Of a DNA stretch of 64,000 nucleotides, positions 7,065 to 15,330 are shown piece after piece. The stretch is from Vibrio orientalis CIP 102891 = ATCC 33934. GTDB taxonomy: Bacteria; Pseudomonadota; Gammaproteobacteria; Enterobacterales; Vibrionaceae. The DNA is taken from the NCBI RefSeq assembly GCF_000176235.1, contig NZ_ACZV01000005.1:1674001-1738000 (forward strand). Direction: 5' to 3'. Each line of letters starts with the position of its first letter. Position 1 is the first letter of the stretch. The position numbers and the translations under genes are program-made. The notes beneath the pieces were generated by a model. It saw nothing but the letters and a program-made list of their open reading frames with translations, did no database searches and had not been told where the DNA came from.

Positions 7065-7889
7065 ATGAGCAATAAGGTTATCCTTGTTGTTCTAGATGGA
7101 CTGAACTATCAGGTAGCCCAAACGTGTATGGGCTACCTAAACGGTCTTTTAGAACAACGTCACCCACAGCCAAGCATGCGTGCAACGCTGTATCCGATAC
7201 AATGTGAATTGCCGTCACTGTCACGCCCGCTTTATGAATGTATTTTGACTGGCGTTCGCCCAGTTGAAAGTGGCATTACCAACAATGACATTGTACGCCT
7301 ATCGAATCACGACTCAATTTTCAGCCTTGCGAAATCACAAGGCAAAGTCACTGCGGCGGCGGCCTATCACTGGGTCAGTGAGCTTTACAATTGCGCGCCA
7401 TTTAATCCAGTACGTGACCGCTTTACCAATGATGAATCACTCAATATCCAACATGGCTGTTTCTATCATTGGGATGACTACCCTGATGAAGCCCTGTTCC
7501 TTGATGCTGAGCACTTACGTCAAACCCACCAGCCGGACTTCTTGCTGATCCACCCAATGAACATCGATGATATGGGTCATAAGCACGGTTTAGACTCTTA
7601 CCAATATCGAAACAGCGCCCGCCACGCCGACATTATTCTTTCTAACTATATCGAGCAATGGATCAGCGATGGCTATCAAGTAATAGTGACCAGTGATCAC
7701 GGCATGAACAACGATCTTTCTCATGGCGGCATTCTGCCAGAAGAACGTGAAGTGCCACTGTTCGTTATTGGTGACAAGTTCACTCATCAGGAGTGTCACG
7801 CTGAACAAACTGATCTCTGCGGCACCATTTGCCAGCTATTAAATCTCGACCACTCTAAATCTTATACTCAGGAATTGTTAGCACTATGA
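7065..7889 (+). CDS. Alkaline phosphatase superfamily hydrolase, cytosolic
   Basis: A metal-dependent phosphoesterase or phosphonate hydrolase of 274 aa, of the nucleotide pyrophosphatase/phosphonoacetate hydrolase branch. Zinc-site motifs are visible in order: D11 in VVLDGLN, a likely nucleophile S53 in LPSLSRP (most relatives have threonine), D168/D169 and H172 in IDDMGHKHG, D211-H212 in TSDHGM, and H220 in LSHGG. There is no signal peptide, so it acts in the cytoplasm on material delivered by the adjoining ABC transporter. It lies 12 bp after the binding-protein gene and overlaps the first permease gene by 4 bp. Possible substrates are a phosphodiester, a phosphonoacetate-like compound or a phosphate monoester. 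A nucleophile change to serine would be unusual. Confidence 0.82.
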   Translation: MSNKVILVVLDGLNYQVAQTCMGYLNGLLEQRHPQPSMRATLYPIQCELPSLSRPLYECILTGVRPVESGITNNDIVRLSNHDSIFSLAKSQGKVTAAAAYHWVSELYNCAPFNPVRDRFTNDESLNIQHGCFYHWDDYPDEALFLDAEHLRQTHQPDFLLIHPMNIDDMGHKHGLDSYQYRNSARHADIILSNYIEQWISDGYQVIVTSDHGMNNDLSHGGILPEEREVPLFVIGDKFTHQECHAEQTDLCGTICQLLNLDHSKSYTQELLAL

Positions 7890-8785
7890 GCAGCTCCGTT
7901 CTCACTCCAAGCTCTAGTGAGCCACGCCAAGCGACCATGGGCACATGGTTAAAGCGAGCAAGACCTGCCCTCTGGCTGGCCCCTTTCGCGCTATTTTTCT
8001 ATCTATTTCAATTGGCGCCGATGATTTGGGTGCTGATCAACAGCTTTATCTACGATGATGAATTTGCTCTCGATAACTACACTGACGTTCTCGACTCTGC
8101 GTTTATGATGCAGGCTTTTGGCAACAGTTTATGGCTGGCGGTGTGGTCAAGCATCATCGGACTATTGATTGCCACTGTATTGGTTTCTTCGCTACGTCGA
8201 GTCAATTCTCGAATCCGTGATGGCGTGATTGCTTTCACCAACATGAGCAGCAACTTTGCTGGCGTGCCGTTATCCTTCGCCTTCATCATTATTTTGGGCA
8301 CCAATGGGGCGATTACCCTACTGCTCAAGCAATATGGCTTGCTCGGTGATTTTGACCTGTATGGAAAATGGGGCTTGTTGGCAATCTATATCTATTTCCA
8401 AATTCCTCTCGCGGTATTGCTGCTTTACCCAGCCTTTGATGCCTTGAGTGATGATTGGCAAGCAGCGGCAGCATTACTGGGTGCGCGTACCTCGCAATAC
8501 TGGGCAAAGGTGGCGTTGCCTGTGTTATCTCCCGCACTGTTGGGCACTTTCATTATCTTGGTTGCCAATGCGATTGGTGCCTACGCCAGCGTTTATGCAC
8601 TCACTTCTGGCAACTACAACCTCATTACCATTCGCATTGCGAGCTTGGTTTCTGGTGATTTGTTCCTTGAGCCAAACCTTGCCGCGGCAATTTCAGTCAT
8701 TCTGATGCTCCTTCTCGCCTTCATAACAGTCATTAACCAGTGGCTGATTTCAAAAAGCTACGCGGGCAAGAGTGCTAGGAAATAA
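7886..8785 (+). CDS. ABC transporter permease (first)
   Basis: An inner-membrane permease subunit of 299 aa with about six transmembrane segments. The binding-protein-dependent transport signature (EAA loop) lies around residues 195-215 (DDWQAAAALLGARTSQYW then VALPVLSPALLG). Its start overlaps the hydrolase stop (ATGA), which implies translational coupling. It pairs with the next permease to form the heterodimeric channel, like the two permeases of phosphonate or iron(III) importers. The N-terminal 25 residues are a soluble tail before the first membrane segment. Confidence 0.9.
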   Translation: MSSSVLTPSSSEPRQATMGTWLKRARPALWLAPFALFFYLFQLAPMIWVLINSFIYDDEFALDNYTDVLDSAFMMQAFGNSLWLAVWSSIIGLLIATVLVSSLRRVNSRIRDGVIAFTNMSSNFAGVPLSFAFIIILGTNGAITLLLKQYGLLGDFDLYGKWGLLAIYIYFQIPLAVLLLYPAFDALSDDWQAAAALLGARTSQYWAKVALPVLSPALLGTFIILVANAIGAYASVYALTSGNYNLITIRIASLVSGDLFLEPNLAAAISVILMLLLAFITVINQWLISKSYAGKSARK

Positions 8786-8788
8786 GTG

Positions 8789-9577
8789 ATGCAAAATATT
8801 AATCCTCGATTCCACCAAACCGTGGTGTACACCATCGTCACCATTATGTTGATACCGATACTGGCTACCTTTGTCTATTCAATCTCATCACGTTGGGGCG
8901 CGACCATTCTACCTGACGGTTTTACACTAGATTGGTACATCAAACTGCTTACAGACCCGCGATTTTTGCAAGCATTTGGACGTTCACTGTTTATCTGTAT
9001 CGCTTCACTGACTCTAAGCGTGGCCTTAATTCTACCTGCCATCTTTGTGGTGATTTATTACTTTCCGAAACTCGATAAGCTAATGAATATCATGATATTA
9101 CTGCCTTTCGCTGTGCCGCCAGTGGTGTCATCGGTAGGCTTACTTCAGCTCTATGCCGACAGTGAAATATCCCTAATTGGCACGCCCTGGATCTTGATTG
9201 GTACCTACTTCACCATCGCACTGCCATTTATGTATCGTGCAATTTCAAATAGCTTTGAAGCGATCAATCTGCACGACTTAATGGATGCCGCCCATCTGCT
9301 CGGAGCCAGCACCACCAAAGCGTTCTTGCTGATCATTTTGCCGAACGTAAAAAAGGGATTGATGGCCTCGCTGTTCTTGTCGTTTTCATTCTTATTAGGG
9401 GAATTCGTTTTTGCCAATATCTTAGTCGGCACTCGCTACGAAACCCTACAAATCTACCTATACAACATGCGTCAAACCAGCGGCCACTTTACTTCTGCCC
9501 TAGTAATGACCTACTTCCTATTTATTTTCTTACTAACTTGGCTAGCAAGTCGTTTTAGCCGAGGAGCACAATCATGA
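8789..9577 (+). CDS. ABC transporter permease (second)
   Basis: An inner-membrane permease of 262 aa with about six membrane helices. Its EAA-type loop is LHDLMDAAHLLGASTTKAFL followed by IILPNVKKGL. The frame allows GTG 8786 or ATG 8789; ATG 8789 is preferred because AGGA lies 8 bases upstream. It follows the first permease directly and its end overlaps the ATPase gene (ATGA). The protein forms the other half of the translocation pathway. Confidence 0.9.
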   Translation: MQNINPRFHQTVVYTIVTIMLIPILATFVYSISSRWGATILPDGFTLDWYIKLLTDPRFLQAFGRSLFICIASLTLSVALILPAIFVVIYYFPKLDKLMNIMILLPFAVPPVVSSVGLLQLYADSEISLIGTPWILIGTYFTIALPFMYRAISNSFEAINLHDLMDAAHLLGASTTKAFLLIILPNVKKGLMASLFLSFSFLLGEFVFANILVGTRYETLQIYLYNMRQTSGHFTSALVMTYFLFIFLLTWLASRFSRGAQS

Positions 9578-10593
9578 GTTACGTAACTGCACACAACCTG
9601 ACTAAGCGTTTTGGCGACAATACCGTATTTGAAGATATTCAGTTCACCATTGAGCAAGGCGAGTTCATTACCCTTCTCGGCCCTAGTGGTTGTGGTAAAT
9701 CGACATTGCTGCGTAGCCTTGCGGGGTTAAATCCTGTTGATGGCGGCGAGATTTGGGTCAACGGTGAAGAGATCACGCACCAAGTGCCTCAAGAGCGTGG
9801 CATTGGTATGGTCTTTCAGTCTTATGCCCTGTTCCCCAACATGACAGTTGAAGGCAATATCTCCTTTGGTTTGAAGATGAAAAAATTGGATGCAGACACT
9901 ATTCAAGCTGAAGTTGCCAAAGTGATTCAACTGGTCGATCTCAAAGGCAAAGAAAAGCATTACCCGCATCAACTTTCTGGCGGCCAACGTCAGCGTGTTG
10001 CCCTCGCCCGCGCATTAGTCGTTAAGCCGAGAATCCTATTGCTTGATGAACCCTTGTCAGCCCTGGATGCCAAAATCCGTAAGCGTCTGCGTCAGCAAAT
10101 CCGCGATATTCAAAAAGAGATGAACCTGACCACAATCTTTGTTACTCACGACCAAGAAGAAGCGATGATCATGTCTGACCGCATCTTTCTAATGAACAAA
10201 GGCGAAATCGTCCAAGCTGGTACACCAGAGGAGATTTACACTCAACCAGCCAACGAGTTTGTTGCTGGGTTTATGGGCCATTACAACCTAGTTGAAGCAA
10301 ATCATGCGAAACAACTTTTCAATATCGATACTGAGTGGAAAGTAGCAATTCGCCCAGAGTCCATTTACGTGAAAGAGCAAGGCCGCCACTATGGTGAGCA
10401 TATCTCAGCGCCACAAATTGCTACCATCAGAAACCACCAGTTGTTGGGTAACGTTATCCGCTACCAAGTAGACGTTGAAGAGTGCCAACTCACGGTTGAT
10501 TTACTCAATCGTTCCTCAGAGCGCCTACTGGCCAATGGCAGTCAATTAGAGCTACTGTTTAACCTTAACGAAATCCAACCTGTGAGTGCATGA
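9574..10593 (+). CDS. ABC transporter ATP-binding protein
   Basis: The ATPase of the importer, 339 aa. The Walker A motif is GPSGCGKST (about residues 36-44), the Q-loop VFQSYALF, the signature LSGGQRQRVALARAL, Walker B ILLLDEPLSALD, and the H-switch FVTHDQEEAM. The C-terminal 100 residues form a TOBE-like regulatory region, as in PotA and phosphonate ATPases of the PhnT type. It overlaps both neighbours by 4 bp, so the whole cluster from the hydrolase to the HAD gene is translationally coupled. Confidence 0.93.
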   Translation: MSYVTAHNLTKRFGDNTVFEDIQFTIEQGEFITLLGPSGCGKSTLLRSLAGLNPVDGGEIWVNGEEITHQVPQERGIGMVFQSYALFPNMTVEGNISFGLKMKKLDADTIQAEVAKVIQLVDLKGKEKHYPHQLSGGQRQRVALARALVVKPRILLLDEPLSALDAKIRKRLRQQIRDIQKEMNLTTIFVTHDQEEAMIMSDRIFLMNKGEIVQAGTPEEIYTQPANEFVAGFMGHYNLVEANHAKQLFNIDTEWKVAIRPESIYVKEQGRHYGEHISAPQIATIRNHQLLGNVIRYQVDVEECQLTVDLLNRSSERLLANGSQLELLFNLNEIQPVSA

Positions 10594-11255
10594 CCATGGC
10601 TAAACCTTTATACGTATTCGATATGGACGAAACCCTCATCGACGCTGATTGTGCCATGATTTGGAATGAGTTTATGGTTGAGAAAGGCATCGTCAATCAG
10701 CCTGACTTTATTGAACAAGATCAGCAATTAATGGGTCTCTATGCCGCAGGCAAAATGGACATGGAGGACTACCTTCAATTCTCCATGGCGCCACTGGTTG
10801 ATATGCCCATTGAGCACGTCAATGCGCTGGTGGAAGAGTGTGTGGAGAACCACATCCTAAATAAGCAATTTTCCCAGTCAAAAACCTTAATCGAGCAGCT
10901 TTCACGCGATGGGATTGATATGGTGATCATTTCCGCCAGCGTGACGTTTTTGGTCGAAGCGGTTGGTCGGCGACTTGGCATTAACACTGCGCTTGGCATC
11001 AACTTAGTTGAGCAAAACAACCATTACACGGCCGAGATAGCAGGGATACCAAGCTATCGAGAAGGCAAGGTGACACGCTTAAAGCAATGGCTAGACGCAC
11101 AATCAACAACTTACTGTGAAATCCACTTTTATACGGACTCAATCAACGATTTGCCTCTATGCGAATACGCGGATCACGCTTATCTGGTCAATCCATGTCC
11201 TCAATTGGCCAAACAAGCGGCTCATCGCGACTGGCAGGTTCTAAATTGGGAATAG
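10590..11255 (+). CDS. HAD-superfamily phosphatase (subfamily IB-like)
   Basis: A haloacid-dehalogenase phosphatase of 221 aa resembling phosphoserine phosphatase-type enzymes. Motif I FDMDETLIDAD carries the aspartate nucleophile and general acid, motif II is VIISASV, a lysine near GKVTRLKQW serves motif III, and motif IV is FYTDSINDLPL. A helical cap lies between motifs I and II. It is the last gene of the transport operon (start overlaps the ATPase by 4 bp; an internal ATG at 10596 is an alternative). It probably dephosphorylates the product of the alkaline-phosphatase-like hydrolase. It lacks the sequence around motif I typical of phosphonoacetaldehyde hydrolase PhnX, so classical 2-aminoethylphosphonate degradation is not indicated. 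Confidence 0.85.
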   Translation: MTMAKPLYVFDMDETLIDADCAMIWNEFMVEKGIVNQPDFIEQDQQLMGLYAAGKMDMEDYLQFSMAPLVDMPIEHVNALVEECVENHILNKQFSQSKTLIEQLSRDGIDMVIISASVTFLVEAVGRRLGINTALGINLVEQNNHYTAEIAGIPSYREGKVTRLKQWLDAQSTTYCEIHFYTDSINDLPLCEYADHAYLVNPCPQLAKQAAHRDWQVLNWE

Positions 11256-11295
11256 TTTCGCCGCTATTCAATTAACTCCTCGTGATTCCTCTCTC

Positions 11296-11321
11296 AAAAG
11301 AGCAGTATTTGCTGCTCTTTT
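11296..11321 (+). terminator. Rho-independent terminator of the transport operon
   Basis: AAAAGAGCAG and CTGCTCTTTT pair around a short loop 40 bases after the HAD gene stop. Confidence 0.85.
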
Positions 11322-11510
11322 CATCTAGAAATTATTCATCTCGTGAAAGATAAGCGTTCGATTTCCTTCACCTAGACGTATTTATTCAACTTTTTTAAGA
11401 CAATCTCGTATAATTTTTACTCAACAATATAAAACCTTATCTTTCCTTGGTTGTTATTGAACTGGCAAAGCAGGATAATGTTGGGATCGGAATTTCTTAA
11501 ATAAATAACT

Positions 11511-12092
11511 ATGACCGAATATCTTTTGTTGTTGGTCGGCACTGTGCTGGTTAACAACTTTGTACTGGTGAAGTTTTTGGGCTTATGTCCATTCATGGGC
11601 GTATCTAAAAAACTCGAAACCGCGATTGGTATGGGGTTAGCAACGACTTTCGTGCTAACTCTCGCATCCGTGTGCGCGTACCTAGTTGAAAGTTACATTC
11701 TAGAACCATTACATCTGCAATATCTGCGTACGATGAGCTTTATTTTGGTGATCGCCGTTGTGGTGCAATTTACCGAAATGGTGGTCCACAAAACCAGCCC
11801 GACCTTGTATCGATTGTTAGGTATCTTCCTACCACTGATCACCACTAACTGTGCGGTATTGGGTGTCGCCTTACTGAACATTAATGAGAACCATAATTTC
11901 ATTGAGTCGATCATTTATGGATTTGGTGCTGCCGTTGGCTTCTCTCTGGTACTAATTCTATTTGCCTCAATGCGTGAACGTATTGGTGCCGCTGACGTTC
12001 CAGCTCCTTTTAAAGGTGCATCAATTGCGATGATCACCGCGGGCTTGATGTCACTCGCCTTTATGGGCTTTACAGGTTTGGTGAAGTTGTAA
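11511..12092 (+). CDS. rnfA: Electron transport complex subunit RnfA
   Basis: An integral membrane subunit (193 aa, six predicted helices) of the Rnf complex, which couples ferredoxin/NADH electron transfer to sodium or proton movement. In some gammaproteobacteria, as Rsx, it reduces SoxR. The sequence starts TEYLLLLVGTVLVNNFVLVK and holds the LGLCPFMG and ITTNCAVLG motifs. Each carries one of the membrane cysteines that in the related NqrE bind an iron-sulfur centre. It is the first gene of rnfABCDGE, and its last base overlaps the rnfB start. Confidence 0.97.
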   Translation: MTEYLLLLVGTVLVNNFVLVKFLGLCPFMGVSKKLETAIGMGLATTFVLTLASVCAYLVESYILEPLHLQYLRTMSFILVIAVVVQFTEMVVHKTSPTLYRLLGIFLPLITTNCAVLGVALLNINENHNFIESIIYGFGAAVGFSLVLILFASMRERIGAADVPAPFKGASIAMITAGLMSLAFMGFTGLVKL

Positions 12093-12676
12093 TGAGCTCA
12101 ATATTAATCGCAGTTATCGCTATCGCTGTTCTTGCCGCGATATTTGGTGCCGTTTTAGGCTTTGCCTCTATCCGTTTCAAAGTCGAAGCGGATCCTATTG
12201 TCGATCAGATCGACAATATTCTTCCGCAGACCCAATGTGGTCAGTGTGGCTATCCGGGTTGTCGCCCTTATGCGGAAGCTATCGCGAATGGCGATGAGAT
12301 CAATAAGTGTCCTCCGGGTGGTCAAGCAACCATCGAAAAACTTGCAGACCTAATGGGCGTCGAAGCAACTGACTCTGCACATGACCTTGAAAATGCGGTA
12401 AAGACTGTCGCATTTATTCATGAGGATATGTGTATTGGTTGTACTAAATGTATTCAAGCTTGTCCTGTCGACGCGATTGTCGGCGGTACAAAAGCACTTC
12501 ACACCGTCATTAAGGATGAGTGTACAGGTTGCGACCTTTGTGTTGCCCCGTGCCCTACTGACTGTATTGAAATGATACCTGTAGAAACCACTACAGCGAG
12601 CTGGAAGTGGCAAATGGACGCCATTCCTGTTGTTGATATTACCGATTCTGCTGCTGAGCAGAAAAGTGTGAATTAA
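12092..12676 (+). CDS. rnfB: Electron transport complex subunit RnfB
   Basis: An iron-sulfur subunit of 194 aa that feeds electrons to the membrane part of Rnf. One N-terminal membrane helix (about residues 3-25) is followed by a four-cysteine cluster domain (CGQCGYPGC at 49-57 plus a cysteine at 73). Two 4Fe-4S ferredoxin motifs follow (CIGCTKCIQACP and CTGCDLCVAPCP). It starts on the last base of rnfA, and rnfC begins 8 bp after its stop. Confidence 0.97.
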   Translation: MSSILIAVIAIAVLAAIFGAVLGFASIRFKVEADPIVDQIDNILPQTQCGQCGYPGCRPYAEAIANGDEINKCPPGGQATIEKLADLMGVEATDSAHDLENAVKTVAFIHEDMCIGCTKCIQACPVDAIVGGTKALHTVIKDECTGCDLCVAPCPTDCIEMIPVETTTASWKWQMDAIPVVDITDSAAEQKSVN

Positions 12677-12684
12677 GGACTGGT

Positions 12685-15330
12685 ATGTTGTCACTAATCG
12701 AACAAATCAAATCTGGTGCGCTGTGGACATTTCCCGGCGGTGTACACCCAGCAGAAAACAAGACTCAGTCGGTCAAGACAGCCATTGCGCGCGCGCAAAT
12801 ACCCGCTGAAATTGTTTTACCTGTAAAACAGCATATTGGTAAACCCGGAACCCTGACAGTCGACGTTGGCGATCAAGTGCTGAAAGGCCAAGCGCTAACT
12901 AAGTACGACATGAGTTTCATGCTGCCAGTCCACGCACCAACATCTGGTCGTGTGGTCGCTATCGAGCCAAGAACTACCGCGCACCCATCGGGTCTGAGCG
13001 AAACTTGTATCGTTATCGAACCTGATTTTGAAAACACTTGGGTAGAGCGTGAAACATGGGGTGACTTTACCCAACGCACACCTGACGAACTGATTGAGAA
13101 AATCCGTTTAGCGGGTGTCTCCGGTATGGGTGGTGCAGGCTTCCCTACCGCGAAAAAAATTCAATCGGGTTTAGCTCGCACAGAAATTCTGATCATCAAT
13201 GCGGCAGAGTGTGAACCTTACATCACAGCCGATGACATGCTGATGCGTGAGCATGCGGATGAAATCATCCAAGGCATTGAGGTTGTCGAACATATTCTGA
13301 AACCGAAACTGACCGTTATTGGTATTGAAGACAACAAACCTGAAGCCGTTAAAGCCTTACAACACGCCGCTGAACATAAAGATATTGTTATCCGCGTTAT
13401 TCCGACCAAATACCCATCTGGTGGTGAAAAGCAGCTGATCAAAATTCTAACCGATAAGGAAGTGCCAAACGGCGGTATTCCTGCAGACATCGGTATTTTG
13501 GTTCAGAACGTCGGCTCTCTATACGCTATCAAACGTGCTGTGGTTGACGGTGAAGCACTAGTAGATCGCATCGTGACATTGACTGGTGACACCTTCAAGC
13601 AACCACGTAATGTTTGGTCACTGCTTGGTACCCCTGTTCAGTCATTACTTGATGAGTTTGGTTACAAAGCCGATAAGAAGTTACCTCGGCTAATTATGGG
13701 CGGTCCTATGATGGGCTTTACCCTGCCCCATTCTCAGGTGCCAATCACCAAAACCTCTAACTGTATTCTAGCGCCTACACGCAAAGAGATTTCACCTAAC
13801 CAATATGAAATGGCGTGTATCCGCTGCGGCCAATGTGCCGAAGCGTGCCCTGCATCTCTACTGCCACAGCAGCTTTTATGGCATTCAAAAGCCGAAGAGT
13901 TGGATAAGTGTGAAGAGCTCAATATTAAAGATTGTATTGAGTGTGGTGCTTGTGCCTTCGTCTGCCCGAGTGAAATTCCACTGGTGCAATATTACCGCCA
14001 AGCTAAAGCGGAAATCCGTACACGCAAAGAAGAGTCAGAAGCAGCAGAGCGAGCTAAAGTTCGCTTCGAAGAGAAGAAAGCACGTCTAGAGCGCGATAAA
14101 GCAGCACGCGAAAACCGCTTTAAGAAAGCCGCTGACGATCGTCGTAAAGAGATAAAACAAACTGGCGGCGACGATGCGATCGCGGCAGCAATTGCTCGCG
14201 TCAAAGCTCAGAAATCAGAAGCAAACTCATCAGAAGAGAAAGCGGTTAAACCTGCAGTTGCAGCTGCGATTGCCAAAGCGAAAGCCAAACAAGCAGCCGC
14301 TGCCACGAGTGGTCAGGCTGAACCTGATAATTCTGCAATGGCCAAATTGCGTGAAGAACGCAAGCAACAAGCCCGCGAACGCAAAGCAGCTAAAGAGCAA
14401 CAAGATACTGCAAGCTCAACGGACAACAAGAAAGATGCCGTTGCTGCTGCTATTGCTCGTGCCAAGGCGAAAAAAGCCGAACAAGCACAAAATGCTAGCT
14501 CTGACGCTCCTGCAGAAGACAAGAAAGCTGCAGTTGCCGCTGCGATTGCTCGCGCTAAAGCGAAAAAAGCACAAGCAAGTGAAGCGAATGAGTCTGATGC
14601 GCCACCAGCAGCAGAGGATAAGAAAGCCGCTGTAGCTGCTGCGATTGCCCGTGCTAAAGCGCGTAAAGCTGAGCAACAAGCGGTGAAAACAGACGAAAGC
14701 AGTGGCGCTACCAAGGAACAAGCTTCTGAGGAAGATCCGAAGAAAGCGGCCGTTGCTGCTGCCATCGCCCGCGCTAAAGCTCGTAAAGCTGAGCAACAAG
14801 CGGTGAAAACAGACGAAAGCAGTGGCGCTACCGAGGAACAAGCTTCTGAGGAAGATCCGAAGAAAGCGGCCGTTGCTGCTGCCATCGCCCGCGCTAAAAC
14901 TCGTAAAGCTGAGCAACAAGCACCAAAAGCGGAACAGCAAGCGGCAAAAGCAGACGTAAGCAATGACGCTACTGAGGAACAAGCTACCGAGGACGATCCT
15001 AAGAAAGCAGCCGTTGCTGCTGCCATCGCCCGTGCTAAAGCGCGTAAAGCGGAACAGCAAGCGGCGAAAGCAGATGAAAGCAATGATGCGAATGAAGAGC
15101 AAGCTGTCGAGGAAGATCCAAAGAAAGCGGCCGTCGCTGCTGCCATCGCCCGTGCTAAAGCGCGCAAAGCTGAGCAACAAGCGGAGAAAGCAGACGAAAG
15201 CAATGACGCGAATGAAGAGCAAGCTTCTGAGGACGATCCTAAGAAAGCAGCCGTTGCTGCTGCCATCGCCCGAGCTAAAGCTCGTAAAGCAGAAAAAGAA
15301 CAACAAAAACAAACTGAGGAGAAAGAGTAG
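12685..15330 (+). CDS. rnfC: Electron transport complex subunit RnfC with long repeat tail
   Basis: The NADH- and FMN-binding peripheral subunit, 881 aa, longer than E. coli RsxC (about 740). The conserved part (about residues 1-440) holds the glycine-rich nucleotide region (VSGMGGAGFPT) and two 4Fe-4S motifs (CIRCGQCAEACP and CIECGACAFVCP). From about residue 445 the protein is highly charged and probably helical or disordered. About ten copies of a KKAAVAAAIARAKARKAE-type unit alternate with acidic, glutamine-rich spacers. The three most similar copies have an exact 40-residue (120-base) period. The tail carries no known catalytic motif, and family members vary greatly in its length. The gene ends overlapping the GTG start of rnfD. 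Confidence 0.96.
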   Translation: MLSLIEQIKSGALWTFPGGVHPAENKTQSVKTAIARAQIPAEIVLPVKQHIGKPGTLTVDVGDQVLKGQALTKYDMSFMLPVHAPTSGRVVAIEPRTTAHPSGLSETCIVIEPDFENTWVERETWGDFTQRTPDELIEKIRLAGVSGMGGAGFPTAKKIQSGLARTEILIINAAECEPYITADDMLMREHADEIIQGIEVVEHILKPKLTVIGIEDNKPEAVKALQHAAEHKDIVIRVIPTKYPSGGEKQLIKILTDKEVPNGGIPADIGILVQNVGSLYAIKRAVVDGEALVDRIVTLTGDTFKQPRNVWSLLGTPVQSLLDEFGYKADKKLPRLIMGGPMMGFTLPHSQVPITKTSNCILAPTRKEISPNQYEMACIRCGQCAEACPASLLPQQLLWHSKAEELDKCEELNIKDCIECGACAFVCPSEIPLVQYYRQAKAEIRTRKEESEAAERAKVRFEEKKARLERDKAARENRFKKAADDRRKEIKQTGGDDAIAAAIARVKAQKSEANSSEEKAVKPAVAAAIAKAKAKQAAAATSGQAEPDNSAMAKLREERKQQARERKAAKEQQDTASSTDNKKDAVAAAIARAKAKKAEQAQNASSDAPAEDKKAAVAAAIARAKAKKAQASEANESDAPPAAEDKKAAVAAAIARAKARKAEQQAVKTDESSGATKEQASEEDPKKAAVAAAIARAKARKAEQQAVKTDESSGATEEQASEEDPKKAAVAAAIARAKTRKAEQQAPKAEQQAAKADVSNDATEEQATEDDPKKAAVAAAIARAKARKAEQQAAKADESNDANEEQAVEEDPKKAAVAAAIARAKARKAEQQAEKADESNDANEEQASEDDPKKAAVAAAIARAKARKAEKEQQKQTEEKE
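14170..15295 (+). repeat. In-frame tandem repeats in rnfC
   Basis: About ten degenerate repeats encode the Ala/Lys/Arg-rich motif AAIARAKA. Those starting near 14641, 14761 and 14881 keep a 120-base period, and the first two are almost identical in DNA. A small insertion follows at about 14925. Such near-identical copies allow slippage or recombination in units of 40 codons without breaking the frame. Confidence 0.9.

Noticed and set aside
14313..15312. Two long antisense open frames (about 300 codons each) opposite rnfC
   Set aside because: They exist only because the repeated Ala/Lys codons of rnfC leave the opposite strand free of stops; their products are low-complexity mirror images of the repeat.
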